From: Amycolatopsis pittospori
Lineage (GTDB): Bacteria > Actinomycetota > Actinomycetes > Mycobacteriales > Pseudonocardiaceae
Assembly (NCBI RefSeq): GCF_013870525.1
Contig: NZ_JACBXD010000028.1
Span: 23,347-87,346 of the forward strand
Direction of reading: 5' to 3'
DNA: 64,000 nucleotides
The notes under the pieces are model-generated. The model did not search any database. It was given only the letters and a program-made list of their open reading frames with translations, and was not told the origin of the DNA. Each line of letters begins with the position of its first letter. Positions within the stretch are counted from its first letter, which is position 1. This document shows positions 49,051 to 57,259 of this stretch, piece by piece. Made by a program: the position numbers and the translations under genes.

Positions 49051-49101
49051 CCGTGAAGGCCTCCTTGCCTACCCTGAAGGTAGTGAAGGAGGCCTTCACG
49101 G
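49051..49101. terminator. Hairpin repeat, GTGAAGGCCTCC family (copy 2)
   Basis: CCGTGAAGGCCTCCTT (49051-49066) pairs exactly with 49086-49101; inner CTACC and GGTAG pair as in the copy at 38456. It lies in the 205-base gap after the deazaflavin gene on the minus strand and so fits its terminator. The rest of 48915-49119 has no gene. Confidence 0.75.
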
Positions 49102-49119
49102 ACTTGACACCCACCGACA

Positions 49120-49491
49120 TCAGGAGACCAGGTCCATTCGCAGGAACTCGGTGATGCGGAGCAGTTTCGGAGGCCGGGCGACGTCGTCGGCGAGCGCCCG
49201 GAACGCCTCGTCCTTCCCGATCACCCGAGGAGCGGTGAGTTCCACGTCCTTACCGTCGATGCGAAGCGTCGCCCTTTGGCGCGCCAAGACGTTCCGCACC
49301 CAGTCCGAGCCGGATCCGTACACCAGGATGAACAGGTAACCCCCGTCGACAGGGTGCGCGTCGAGCGGTGTGCGGTGGGTTTCGCCCGAAACGCGGCCGA
49401 CGTGGATCAGCACCGGATACTTCCCGCTCGCGATCGCCCGGGGGTTGAACACCCGTTTGTTGAGGCGTCCCCACCTTCTCGGCATCGGCAT
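49120..49491 (-). CDS. Deazaflavin-dependent nitroreductase-family protein (Ddn-like)
   Basis: A 123-residue split-beta-barrel protein of the F420-dependent Ddn group, with GRVSGETHRTPLDAHPVDG, FILVYGSGSDWVRN and a C-terminal conserved RITEFLRM. The family reduces quinones or nitroaromatics with F420H2. Length is on the short side because the N-terminal helix is short. It is monocistronic, with the hairpin after it. Confidence 0.85.
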   Translation of the reverse strand: MPMPRRWGRLNKRVFNPRAIASGKYPVLIHVGRVSGETHRTPLDAHPVDGGYLFILVYGSGSDWVRNVLARQRATLRIDGKDVELTAPRVIGKDEAFRALADDVARPPKLLRITEFLRMDLVS

Positions 49492-49615
49492 CGAGAACTC
49501 CTTCCTCGCGCAGTACCCCCACGGTAAGCGAATTCAGCGGGTCGCGAGGTCGATGGCGCGTCGCGTCGACGAAGGGGAGCCCTGTCCGCACGGCCGTGAA
49601 GACGGCGACCGAAGA

Positions 49616-50296
49616 TCAGCACAAGGCCTGGCTGGAGATGCGCCCGTCGCGGACTTCCACGATCTGATCGGCGGCGGCCAGATGGGTCTTGTCGTGGGTG
49701 ACGAGCACCGTCGCCGTCGACCGCTCGCGGGTCAGGCGGCCGATGAGGTCGATGACGGCCGCGCCCCGTTCGTGGTCGAGTGCGCTGGTGGGTTCGTCGA
49801 CCAGGAGGACGGACGGGTCGTTCATCAGGGCTCGCGCGATGTTCACGCGCTGACGCTGTCCGCCGGACAACTGGTGCGGACGCCGTCCCTCGTACGCCGC
49901 GAGGCCGACCGCGTCCAGCAGTTCCCTGGCCCGGCCGGCCGCCTTGGCCGGGGAGCGGCCGTCGATCTGGGCCATCACCTGCAGCTGTTCGAGGGCGGTG
50001 AGCGAAGGCAGCAGATTCGGCTGCTGGAAGACGATGCCGATCTCGCGGCGGCGCAGTTCGGCGCGTGCGGAGCGGCTCATCCCGGTGACGTCACCGCCGT
50101 TGATCGTGACGGTGCCCTCGTCGGGGGTGATGAGGGTGGCCGCGACCGCCAGCAGACTGGACTTCCCGGAGCCGGACGGACCGGCGACGGCGGTCAGTCC
50201 GCCCTTGTGTACGGCCAGGGTCACCCGGTCGAGCGCGGTGAGCCGGGTTTCGCCGTCGGGGTAGGTGAGCGTGATGTCGGTCAGGTCGAGGCTCAT
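49616..50296 (-). CDS. ABC ATP-binding protein (LolD/MacB-like)
   Basis: A 226-residue ATPase with Walker A AGPSGSGKSSLL, signature LSGGQRQRVNIARAL, Walker B VLLVDEPTSALD and VTHDKTH. It forms a LolD/FtsE-like pair with the permease gene whose stop overlaps its start by 4 bases. Such systems move lipoproteins, peptides or antibiotics. The divergent two-component system may control it. Confidence 0.93.
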   Translation of the reverse strand: MSLDLTDITLTYPDGETRLTALDRVTLAVHKGGLTAVAGPSGSGKSSLLAVAATLITPDEGTVTINGGDVTGMSRSARAELRRREIGIVFQQPNLLPSLTALEQLQVMAQIDGRSPAKAAGRARELLDAVGLAAYEGRRPHQLSGGQRQRVNIARALMNDPSVLLVDEPTSALDHERGAAVIDLIGRLTRERSTATVLVTHDKTHLAAADQIVEVRDGRISSQALC

Positions 50297-51357
50297 CGGG
50301 CACTCCCCAGTGCGGTCAGCGGGTCGACGGCGGTGATGCGCCGGAGGGACAGTGCGGCGCCGAGGCCGCCGAGCAGGATCATCACGGCCGCCGGGCCGAG
50401 CAGGGTGGCGGGATCGAGGACGAAGGGCACCGCCGTACCGGATACGAGGGCGCCGAATCCGGCGGCGAGGGCGGTACCGGCGAGGGTGCCGCCCGCAAGA
50501 AGGACGACGGCCTGCCCCAAGGCGTCCTTCAGGAGACCGGAGGTGGAGGCCCCCAGTGCCTTGAGGACGGCGATGTCGCCGCTGCGCTGGATGGTCCAGA
50601 TCATGAAGAACGCGCCGACGACCAACGCGGAGATGGCGAACAGGAAGCCTCGCATCAACTGCAGGGAGCCGTTTTCGGAGGCGTAGGAACCGATGGCGGA
50701 CAACGAGTCCTCTTTGGACACCGTCTTGGTCCCCGCGGCCTCGTCGGCGGCGGCCACGTCGGCACCGGACGTGGTGAGGGCGATCACCGTCGCCGCCTGA
50801 TCACCCGGCCCGACCTGTCGCCAGACGTCGAGGTCCATCCAGATCACCGGCGTGTGGCTGAAGAACGCGTCGCCCGCGACAGCGGCCACGGCGAGCTGCC
50901 GACCGGCGATCGTCACGGTTTCCCCGCTGTGGACACCGAGATCGTCCGCCGCCGTCTCGGACAGCACCACCGAGTTCCCGCCGGCACCTTCCGGCGCCAG
51001 AGCGGAACCGGGCTGGACGCCGAAGGCGGAGACCCCGGCGCTCCGGTCGCCGAAGGCCGCCTTCGTGACGGTGATGCCGAGCGGTTCGGCACTGGTGACG
51101 CCGGGAGTCCCCGCCCAGCGTCGCCACTGCTCTTCGGTGACTGCGGAGTCGGAGTACGACAGGTCCTGCCCACCGCGCGGAGCGGCGAAGGCGACCTTGT
51201 CGGCAGGCAGGCCGGTGATCCCCGAGATGTTCTGCTCGCCCAGTCCGGCGGTCAGTCCGGACAGCAGGCCGACCAGCAGGGTGATCAACACGACGACGCT
51301 TCCCATCAGGGCGAAGCGTCCTTTGGCGAACTTCAGGTCTCTCCAGGCGACGAACAC
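50293..51357 (-). CDS. FtsX/MacB-like ABC permease
   Basis: A 354-residue permease with one N-terminal helix, a large extracellular domain (about residues 45-235, MacB_PCD-like) and three C-terminal helices from about 245. The GTG at 51357 is chosen because GGAAAGGACAGG lies just upstream; the frame is open further but covers the divergent promoter. It should work with the ATPase at 49616 as a mechanotransmitter rather than a channel. Confidence 0.88.
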   Translation of the reverse strand: MFVAWRDLKFAKGRFALMGSVVVLITLLVGLLSGLTAGLGEQNISGITGLPADKVAFAAPRGGQDLSYSDSAVTEEQWRRWAGTPGVTSAEPLGITVTKAAFGDRSAGVSAFGVQPGSALAPEGAGGNSVVLSETAADDLGVHSGETVTIAGRQLAVAAVAGDAFFSHTPVIWMDLDVWRQVGPGDQAATVIALTTSGADVAAADEAAGTKTVSKEDSLSAIGSYASENGSLQLMRGFLFAISALVVGAFFMIWTIQRSGDIAVLKALGASTSGLLKDALGQAVVLLAGGTLAGTALAAGFGALVSGTAVPFVLDPATLLGPAAVMILLGGLGAALSLRRITAVDPLTALGSAR

Positions 51358-51490
51358 GACTACGGCCTGTCCTTTCCGGCGTGGGGTGGCGGGTACAGCT
51401 CCACTTTCGCCGTCCGTCCCGCGCGCGGCATCTACCCTGAGATCGCACTTCACGAGCCACAAGAAGGACCGCCGGTTCAACCTTTCGATA

Positions 51491-51512
51491 GAGGCGGTCC
51501 GCGTTCCGCCTC
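51491..51512. promoter_or_regulatory. Candidate regulator site between the ABC operon and the kinase gene
   Basis: GAGGCGG and CCGCCTC are perfect 7-base arms around 8 bases, 17 bases before the kinase start at 51530. It may bind the response regulator at 52702. Confidence 0.45.
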
Positions 51513-51529
51513 CGTAATCTGGACCTACT

Positions 51530-52705
51530 GTGAACACCACCTCACCCACCCCGACACCGACCAGCAGGACCCTCACCTGGTGCCTGCATCTCCTGGTCGC
51601 CGGCCTGCTCGCGCTCGCGGGCGGCCGGTCCCTTGTGGACGGTCGACCGGAAGCCGGTCCGATCGTCACCGTGGCGGTGGTGTGCGGTCTCGTGTACGCG
51701 ATCGGCCCTCAGCTGCCCTATGTCCGCCGCTCCCGGCGGGCCGCCACCGGCTGGTTGATCGCGATGGGTGCCGTCTGGCTGGTGCTGATCACTCTGACGG
51801 CGGACGGGGTCTGGGTGGCGTTCCCGCTCTACTTCCTCCAGCTTCACCTGCTGTCACGGCGGGTCGGGGCGACCGCGGTAGTGGCGACGGCCCTCGCCGC
51901 GATCATCGCGTTCGCCGCCCATCAAGGGGCACTCACCCTGCCTGTCGCGATCGGACCGGCGCTCGGTGCCGCCGTCGCGATCGCGGTCGTCTGGGGTTAT
52001 CAGGCGCTGTACCGGGAAAGCGACGAGCGACGGCGGCTGATCGAGGAGCTCACCGCGACCCGCGCCGATCTGGCCGAGGCCCAGCACACCGCCGGGGTCC
52101 TGGCGGAACGCGAACGGCTGGCCCGCGAGATCCACGACACCCTCGCCCAGGGGCTGACCAGCATCCAGTTGCTGCTGCGCGCCGCCGCGCGGGATCTGCC
52201 CGAGACCTCGGTGAACGCCGCCCGCCACGTGGAGCAGGCCCGTCAAGCCGCCGCCGACAACCTCGCCGAGGCACGCCGGTTCGTCGCCGCGCTCACCCCG
52301 CCCGCCCTGGACGACCTCACGCTCACCGACGCGCTGGAACGCCTGTGCGACACCGTCGGCGCCCGCCATCGGATCGCCGCTCGCTTCACCGTCTCCGGGA
52401 CCCCGCGGCCGCTGCCGACCGCGGACGAGGTCGTCCTCCTGCGCATCGCCCAGGCCGGGCTCGCGAACACCGTCCGCCACGCCCACGCCTCCACCGCCGA
52501 GGTCACCCTCCATCACCTCGGGGATCAGGTCGGCCTCGACATCGTGGACGACGGCGTCGGCTTCGATCCCGAAGAAACCGGCTTCGGCCTGCTGGCGATG
52601 CGCGCCCGCGTCCAGGCCCTGGACGGCACCTTCACCGTCGAATCGGCTCCCGGCGAGGGCACCAGACTGATCGCCCGCCTTCCGAACCCCGAGGTCAAGT
52701 CATGA
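51530..52705 (+). CDS. NarL-type sensor histidine kinase
   Basis: A 391-residue kinase with five to six helices in residues about 15-150, a coiled linker, the HisKA_3 helix with His in REIHDTLAQGLTS and a HATPase domain (LRIAQAGLANTVRHAHAS, DDGVGFDPEETGFGL). It probably senses the cell envelope and passes phosphate to the regulator whose start overlaps its stop. It is divergent from the FtsX/LolD-type exporter. Confidence 0.92.
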   Translation: MNTTSPTPTPTSRTLTWCLHLLVAGLLALAGGRSLVDGRPEAGPIVTVAVVCGLVYAIGPQLPYVRRSRRAATGWLIAMGAVWLVLITLTADGVWVAFPLYFLQLHLLSRRVGATAVVATALAAIIAFAAHQGALTLPVAIGPALGAAVAIAVVWGYQALYRESDERRRLIEELTATRADLAEAQHTAGVLAERERLAREIHDTLAQGLTSIQLLLRAAARDLPETSVNAARHVEQARQAAADNLAEARRFVAALTPPALDDLTLTDALERLCDTVGARHRIAARFTVSGTPRPLPTADEVVLLRIAQAGLANTVRHAHASTAEVTLHHLGDQVGLDIVDDGVGFDPEETGFGLLAMRARVQALDGTFTVESAPGEGTRLIARLPNPEVKS

Positions 52706-53337
52706 CTGAATCCCTCATCCGGCTGCTCCTGGCCGACGACCATCCGATCGTGCGGGCCGGGTTGCGCGCGCTGCTGGAGACCGAACCCGGGATGGTCGTG
52801 GTCGCCGAGGCCGCGACGGCCGAAGCCGCCGTCACGCGCGCCGCCGAGGGCGACATCGACGTCGTGCTCATGGATCTGCAGTTCGGCCCCGGGATGAACG
52901 GTGCCGAAGCCACGGCGGAGATCACCGCCCGGCCGGGCGCTCCCCGGGTCCTGATCGTCACCACCTACGACAGCGACGCCGACACCCTGCCCGCCATCGA
53001 GGCCGGAGCCACCGGCTACCTCCTCAAGGACGCCCCGCCCGAGGACCTGGCCACCGCCGTGCGCACCGCGGCGACGGGCGGCACCACCCTCGCCCCCACC
53101 GTCGCGGACAGGCTCATGAACCGGATGCGCGTCCCCGGTGCCGCCCTGACGCGCCGGGAGATCGAAGTCCTCGCCCTGGTCGCCGAGGGCTTCTCCAACC
53201 GGGCCCTGGCCGAGCGGCTCCACCTCACCGAAGGCACCGTCAAATCGCATCTGGCGCGTGTCTACAGCAAACTCGGCGTCGTTTCCCGGACCTCCGCCGT
53301 CGCCGCCGCGACGGACCTCGGTCTCATCCGCCGCTGA
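52702..53337 (+). CDS. NarL-family response regulator
   Basis: A 211-residue regulator: receiver domain with LADDHPIV, phosphorylated Asp in VVLMDLQFGPG and Lys in YLLKDAPPED, then a LuxR helix-turn-helix (LTRREIEVLALVAEGFSNRAL, TVKSHLARVYSKLGV in two parts). The ATG overlaps the kinase stop (ATGA). The usual target is the divergent ABC operon (inference). Confidence 0.94.
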   Translation: MTESLIRLLLADDHPIVRAGLRALLETEPGMVVVAEAATAEAAVTRAAEGDIDVVLMDLQFGPGMNGAEATAEITARPGAPRVLIVTTYDSDADTLPAIEAGATGYLLKDAPPEDLATAVRTAATGGTTLAPTVADRLMNRMRVPGAALTRREIEVLALVAEGFSNRALAERLHLTEGTVKSHLARVYSKLGVVSRTSAVAAATDLGLIRR

Positions 53338-53342
53338 CGGGC

Positions 53343-53693
53343 TCAGTCATGGTCCGGAATCCCGTGGATGTGGTGGTCGGCCGCGTTCATGACCTCCGCC
53401 AGGAGACGCCGGACATGCCCGCCGCGAGCGCGGTAGAGGATCCGGCGGCCGTCCCTGCGCTGGCTGACCAGTCCGGCGAGTTTGAGTTTGGCCAGATGCT
53501 GTGACACCGCCGGACGCGCGATGGCGACCGCGGCGGCCAGCGACGCCACGTCGTATTCGTCCCCGCTGAGCAGCCAAAGCATCCGCATCCGGGTCGGATC
53601 GGCCAGCATGCGCAACGAGGTGGACGCGGCGTCGACCTGGTCGTCCGGCGGAAGGCGGGACCACTGATCACCGGATTCGTCATGTGCGTACAT
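53343..53693 (-). CDS. ArsR/SmtB-family metal-type regulator
   Basis: A 116-residue winged-helix repressor: RMLADPTRMRMLWLL, then the helix-turn-helix with AIARPAVSQHLAKLKLAGLV. The C-terminal helix ends in VMNAADHHIHGIPDHD, rich in His and Asp, like the alpha-5 or tail sites of nickel/cobalt/zinc sensors of this family. ATG 53693 is used; a GTG at 53699 is an alternative. It is divergent from an MFS exporter with its own His-rich tail, which supports metal sensing. Confidence 0.85.
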   Translation of the reverse strand: MYAHDESGDQWSRLPPDDQVDAASTSLRMLADPTRMRMLWLLSGDEYDVASLAAAVAIARPAVSQHLAKLKLAGLVSQRRDGRRILYRARGGHVRRLLAEVMNAADHHIHGIPDHD

Positions 53694-53694
53694 G
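53681..53694. promoter_or_regulatory. Possible ArsR operator
   Basis: CATGTGCGTACATG pairs at 6 of 7 positions and lies over the first codons of the ArsR gene. Weak, since part of it is coding. Confidence 0.3.
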
Positions 53695-53742
53695 AGCACC
53701 TATCATCGGAACGGGTTCTCCGTGCGGTGGGAGTGAGACGAC

Positions 53743-55089
53743 GTGTCGTTGTTCGGGCATCGGGACTACCGGCATCTGTTCGGGGCGCAGCTGATCGCGC
53801 TGTTCGGCACTGGATTGACGACCGTAGCGCTCGGCCTGCTCGCCTACGACCTGGCGGGCGCGAACGCCGGCGCCGTACTCGGCACGGCGCTGGCGATCAA
53901 GATGATCACCTACGTGACCGTCGCGCCACTCGCGGGCGCCTACGCCGACAGGGTGCCGAGACGCCTGTTCCTCGTCGCCCTCGACGCCGTGCGCGCGCTC
54001 GTGGTCCTGGCGCTGCCGTTCGTGGACCAGGTGTGGCAGATCTACGTCCTGATCGTGGTGCTGCAGTCCGCGTCGGCCTCGTTCACGCCGACGTTCCAGG
54101 CCGTCCTTCCCGACATCCTCCCGAGCGAGCGCGAGTACACGAAGGCGTTGTCGCTGTCGCAACTCGCTTCGACGATGGAAAGCCTGCTCAGCCCGCTACT
54201 CGCCGCCGTCGTCCTCGGATTCGCGTCCTTCCACTGGCTGTTCACCGGTACCTCGATCGGCTTCGCGGCCTCCGCGGTGCTGGTGCTGAGCACCCGGATC
54301 CCGGACGCGATCCGCGGTGATCGTGGCGGAGTGCGGGAGCGGACCCTGGCGGGCGTCCGGATCTTCGCCGCGACCCCGCGCCTGCGCGGAACACTGGGTC
54401 TGAACCTCGTCGTCGCGGCCACCGGATCCGTGGTCATGGTCAACACGGTCAACTACGTCCAGGACACCCTCGGCCGATCGCAGTCCGACGTCGCGCTTCT
54501 GCTCGCGGGCAACGGCATCGGCACGATCCTGGTCGCGCTCGCGCTTCCCCGCGTCCTGGACCGGCTCCCCGAGCGCACGGTCATGCTCGGCGGCGCCGGA
54601 GTCCTCCTCGCGGGAATGACGGGCGCGATCGCACTGTCCACAGCAGACAGTGGAAACTGGCGCTGGAGCGCGGCTTTGGCGATCTGGGCGGCCATCGGAC
54701 TCGGCACCGGGCTGGTCCTCACCCCGGTGGGCCGGGTGCTGCACCGATCCAGTCACGCGAGTGACCGGCCCGCGATCTTCGCCGCCCAGTTCTCGCTCTC
54801 GCACGCCTGCTGGTTGCTCACCTACCCGATCGCGGGCTGGCTCGGCGTGGCCACTTCGGGTTTCACCACGACCTGGATCGTGCTCGGCGTCCTCGGCCTC
54901 TCCGGGTTCGTCGTGGCGGTGAAGTCATGGCCGCGGCGGGATCCGTACTTCCTGGAGCACGTCCACCACCACGGGACCGACGCCGGCCATCTCGACGACG
55001 CCGAGGAGGTCGGCGACGGGATCTGGCGGCACAGCCACGAATTCGTCATCGACCGTGATCACCGTCGCTGGCCCGCCGCGAGGCGATAG
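53743..55089 (+). CDS. MFS exporter with His-rich C-terminus, probable metal efflux
   Basis: A 448-residue, 12-helix MFS protein of the enterobactin/macrolide-exporter-like type, with AGAYADRVPRRLFLV as motif A. The C-terminal 45 residues are rich in His and acidic residues (HVHHHGTDAGHLDD, then RHSHEFVIDRDHR), a likely metal-binding tail. Paired with the ArsR gene, it is probably a nickel, cobalt or zinc efflux pump (inference). Its last 44 bases overlap the end of the WYL gene on the other strand. Confidence 0.85.
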   Translation: MSLFGHRDYRHLFGAQLIALFGTGLTTVALGLLAYDLAGANAGAVLGTALAIKMITYVTVAPLAGAYADRVPRRLFLVALDAVRALVVLALPFVDQVWQIYVLIVVLQSASASFTPTFQAVLPDILPSEREYTKALSLSQLASTMESLLSPLLAAVVLGFASFHWLFTGTSIGFAASAVLVLSTRIPDAIRGDRGGVRERTLAGVRIFAATPRLRGTLGLNLVVAATGSVVMVNTVNYVQDTLGRSQSDVALLLAGNGIGTILVALALPRVLDRLPERTVMLGGAGVLLAGMTGAIALSTADSGNWRWSAALAIWAAIGLGTGLVLTPVGRVLHRSSHASDRPAIFAAQFSLSHACWLLTYPIAGWLGVATSGFTTTWIVLGVLGLSGFVVAVKSWPRRDPYFLEHVHHHGTDAGHLDDAEEVGDGIWRHSHEFVIDRDHRRWPAARR

Positions 55090-56035
55090 CGCCCAGACAG
55101 CGTTCCGCCTGTTTCCGGAGCGCGGCGGCGAGTTCCGGCGGACCACTGACCAGGGTGAAATCGGTCTGCACCGAAGTGATCATCCAGACCAGGTCGGCCG
55201 GTGTCTCGGCGCCGAGGTGCAGCAGGCAGCTGCGCTCGTCGACGGCTTCGATCGCGCCCATTCCCGGCCACACCCGGTCCGCCACGGCGTCGGCGGACTC
55301 GTGGAGGGTGACCGTCGCCTGACACGGCCAGGTCCGCGCGGAAAGCTGGTGCGCCAGATAGGTCGCGACGTCGTCGTACGGAAGGTCGCGAGGGGTGAAC
55401 CGGGGGCCGGCGGGCGGGCGCGGGCTGAGGCGGTCCACCCGGAAGGTGCGCCAATCGTCGCGGTCGCCGTCGAACGCGACGAGGTACCAATGCCTGCCGA
55501 AGTTGACCAGCCGATAGGGCTCGACGTTCCGGCGTGAGGCGCCGCCACGCGGGCTGGCGTAGTCGAAGCGCAGACGCTCGTGACGACGGCACGCGTCCGC
55601 GATGGTCATCACCGTGTCGGCCGAGATCTTCGGGCCGGGCGCGACCCCGGCCCGCACGGTCGCGGTCTGCAGTGTGCTCACCCGGTGCCGCAACCGCGAC
55701 GGCAGCACCTGTTCCAGTTTGGTGAGCGCGCGCAACGCGGTTTCCTCGATACCGGCGACCGAACTGCTGGTGGCGGTGCGCAGTCCGACGGCGACCGCGA
55801 CGGCTTCATCGTCGTCGAGCAACAGGGGCGGCAGGGACGCGCCCGCACCGAGCCGGTAGCCGGGCGTCCCCTGGAGCGCGTGCACCGGATAACCGAGCTC
55901 CCGCAACCGTTCCACGTCGCGCCGCACCGTCCGCGTGGTGACACCGAGGCGGTCGGCCAGGTCGATACCCGGCCAGTCGCGGTGGGTCTGCAGCAGCGAC
56001 AGGAGTTTCAGCAGCCGCGCGGAGGTTTCCAGCAT
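55046..56035 (-). CDS. WYL-domain transcriptional regulator
   Basis: A 329-residue regulator of the YafY-type group: N-terminal HTH (residues 5-60: LLKLLSLLQTHRDWPGIDLA, TTRTVRRDVERLRELGYPV) and a WYL domain at about 140-200 with RLVNFGRHWYLVAFDGDRDD. It is divergent from the epoxide hydrolase gene, across the palindrome at 56053-56079. WYL proteins sense nucleic-acid or metabolite ligands in several stress systems; the ligand is unknown. Confidence 0.92.
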   Translation of the reverse strand: MLETSARLLKLLSLLQTHRDWPGIDLADRLGVTTRTVRRDVERLRELGYPVHALQGTPGYRLGAGASLPPLLLDDDEAVAVAVGLRTATSSSVAGIEETALRALTKLEQVLPSRLRHRVSTLQTATVRAGVAPGPKISADTVMTIADACRRHERLRFDYASPRGGASRRNVEPYRLVNFGRHWYLVAFDGDRDDWRTFRVDRLSPRPPAGPRFTPRDLPYDDVATYLAHQLSARTWPCQATVTLHESADAVADRVWPGMGAIEAVDERSCLLHLGAETPADLVWMITSVQTDFTLVSGPPELAAALRKQAERCLGAIASRRASDGDHGR

Positions 56036-56052
56036 GTCCCCATTTTGCCGGA

Positions 56053-56079
56053 CGGTTAGGACCGAACCTGTCCTAACCG
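56053..56079. promoter_or_regulatory. Candidate operator between the WYL and epoxide hydrolase genes
   Basis: CGGTTAGGAC (56053-56062) and GTCCTAACCG (56070-56079) are perfect 10-base arms around 7 bases, between the two divergent starts at 56035 and 56098. It is the strongest operator-like palindrome in the window. Confidence 0.7.
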
Positions 56080-56097
56080 GCTTCTAGCTTGGTTTTC

Positions 56098-57258
56098 ATG
56101 ACACAGGAGATCCGCCCCTTCTCGATCGACATCCCGCAGAAGCAGCTCGACGACCTCGCCGCACGGCTGGAGGCCACCCGGTGGCCGGCCGAGCTGCCCG
56201 GGGTCGGCTGGAGCCGGGGCGTGCCCGTCGGCTACCTCACCGAACTCGCGGAGTACTGGCGCACCGGCTTCGACTGGCGGGCACAGGAAGCCGCGCTCAA
56301 CGCGCATCCGCAGTTCCTCACCACCCTCGACGGCCAGAACCTGCACTTCCTGCACGTGCGCTCGCCCGAACCGGACGCCACTCCCCTGATCCTGCTGCAC
56401 GGCTGGCCGGGCGGGGTGACCGACTTCCTCGACGTGATCGGGCCGCTGTCGGATCCGCGGGCGCACGGCGGCGACCCGGCCGACGCCTTCCATCTGGTGA
56501 TCCCGTCGCTGCCGGGTTTCGGCTTCTCCACGCCGCTCGCCGGGCCGGGGATGAACGCCGCGAAGATGGCGGGCCTGTTCGCCCGGCTGATGGCGGCGCT
56601 CGGATACGACCGCTACGGCGTCCAGGGCTACGACACCGGTTCGTGGGTCGGGCCGGAGCTCGGCAAGCAGGATCCGGAGCATGTCCTCGGGGTGCACCTC
56701 AACGCGATGATCTCGTTCCCGATCGGGGCCGAAGGCGAACTGGACGACCTGCCGGAGGCCGATCAACGGCGATGGGAGTCGATGCAGAACTTCAACGACG
56801 GCTACCTGCAGTGCAACTCCAAACGCCCCCAGACGGTGGCTTACGGCCTGCACGACTCGCCCGCCGGCCAGCTGGCCTGGATCGTGGAGAAGTTCAAGGA
56901 ACTGACCATGCCGGAGGACGCCTTGCCCGAGCAGTGCGTGGACCGCGACCGGATGCTCGCCACCATCTCGCTGTACTGGTTCACCGGCACGGCGGGATCC
57001 GCCGCGCAGATCTACTACGAAGAGATCTCAGCGAGCGACTGGAGCGGAGACTCGGGTGACTGGGGAACCGAGGCGAAGGTGAGCGTGCCCACTGGCGTGC
57101 TCCTCTCCGCGCACGACATCACCGTCCGGCGCTGGGCCGAACGCGATCACCACATCGTGCGGTGGACCGAACTCGGCCACGGCGGGCACTTCCTCGCCAT
57201 GGAGGCACCGGACGCGCTGGTCGACGACGTGCGCGCCTTCTTCCGGAAGGTGCGCTGA
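56098..57258 (+). CDS. Epoxide hydrolase (EHN-domain type)
   Basis: A 386-residue cytoplasmic alpha/beta hydrolase with the N-terminal EHN domain (IRPFSIDIPQKQLDDLAARL, ATRWP), HGWPGGVTDF for the oxyanion region, the nucleophile Asp in GYDTGSWVG, and the C-terminal His in GHGGHFLAMEAP. It should open epoxides to diols; many actinomycete members act on secondary metabolites or juvenile-hormone-like compounds. ATG 56098 is chosen; the frame is open three codons more. A winged-helix gene follows at once. Confidence 0.94.
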   Translation: MTQEIRPFSIDIPQKQLDDLAARLEATRWPAELPGVGWSRGVPVGYLTELAEYWRTGFDWRAQEAALNAHPQFLTTLDGQNLHFLHVRSPEPDATPLILLHGWPGGVTDFLDVIGPLSDPRAHGGDPADAFHLVIPSLPGFGFSTPLAGPGMNAAKMAGLFARLMAALGYDRYGVQGYDTGSWVGPELGKQDPEHVLGVHLNAMISFPIGAEGELDDLPEADQRRWESMQNFNDGYLQCNSKRPQTVAYGLHDSPAGQLAWIVEKFKELTMPEDALPEQCVDRDRMLATISLYWFTGTAGSAAQIYYEEISASDWSGDSGDWGTEAKVSVPTGVLLSAHDITVRRWAERDHHIVRWTELGHGGHFLAMEAPDALVDDVRAFFRKVR

Positions 57259-57259
57259 G

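Noticed and set aside
51358..51669. N-terminal extension of the FtsX-like permease
   Set aside because: It covers the divergent promoter and part of the kinase gene; the ribosome site before GTG 51357 and the membrane helix after it place the start there.
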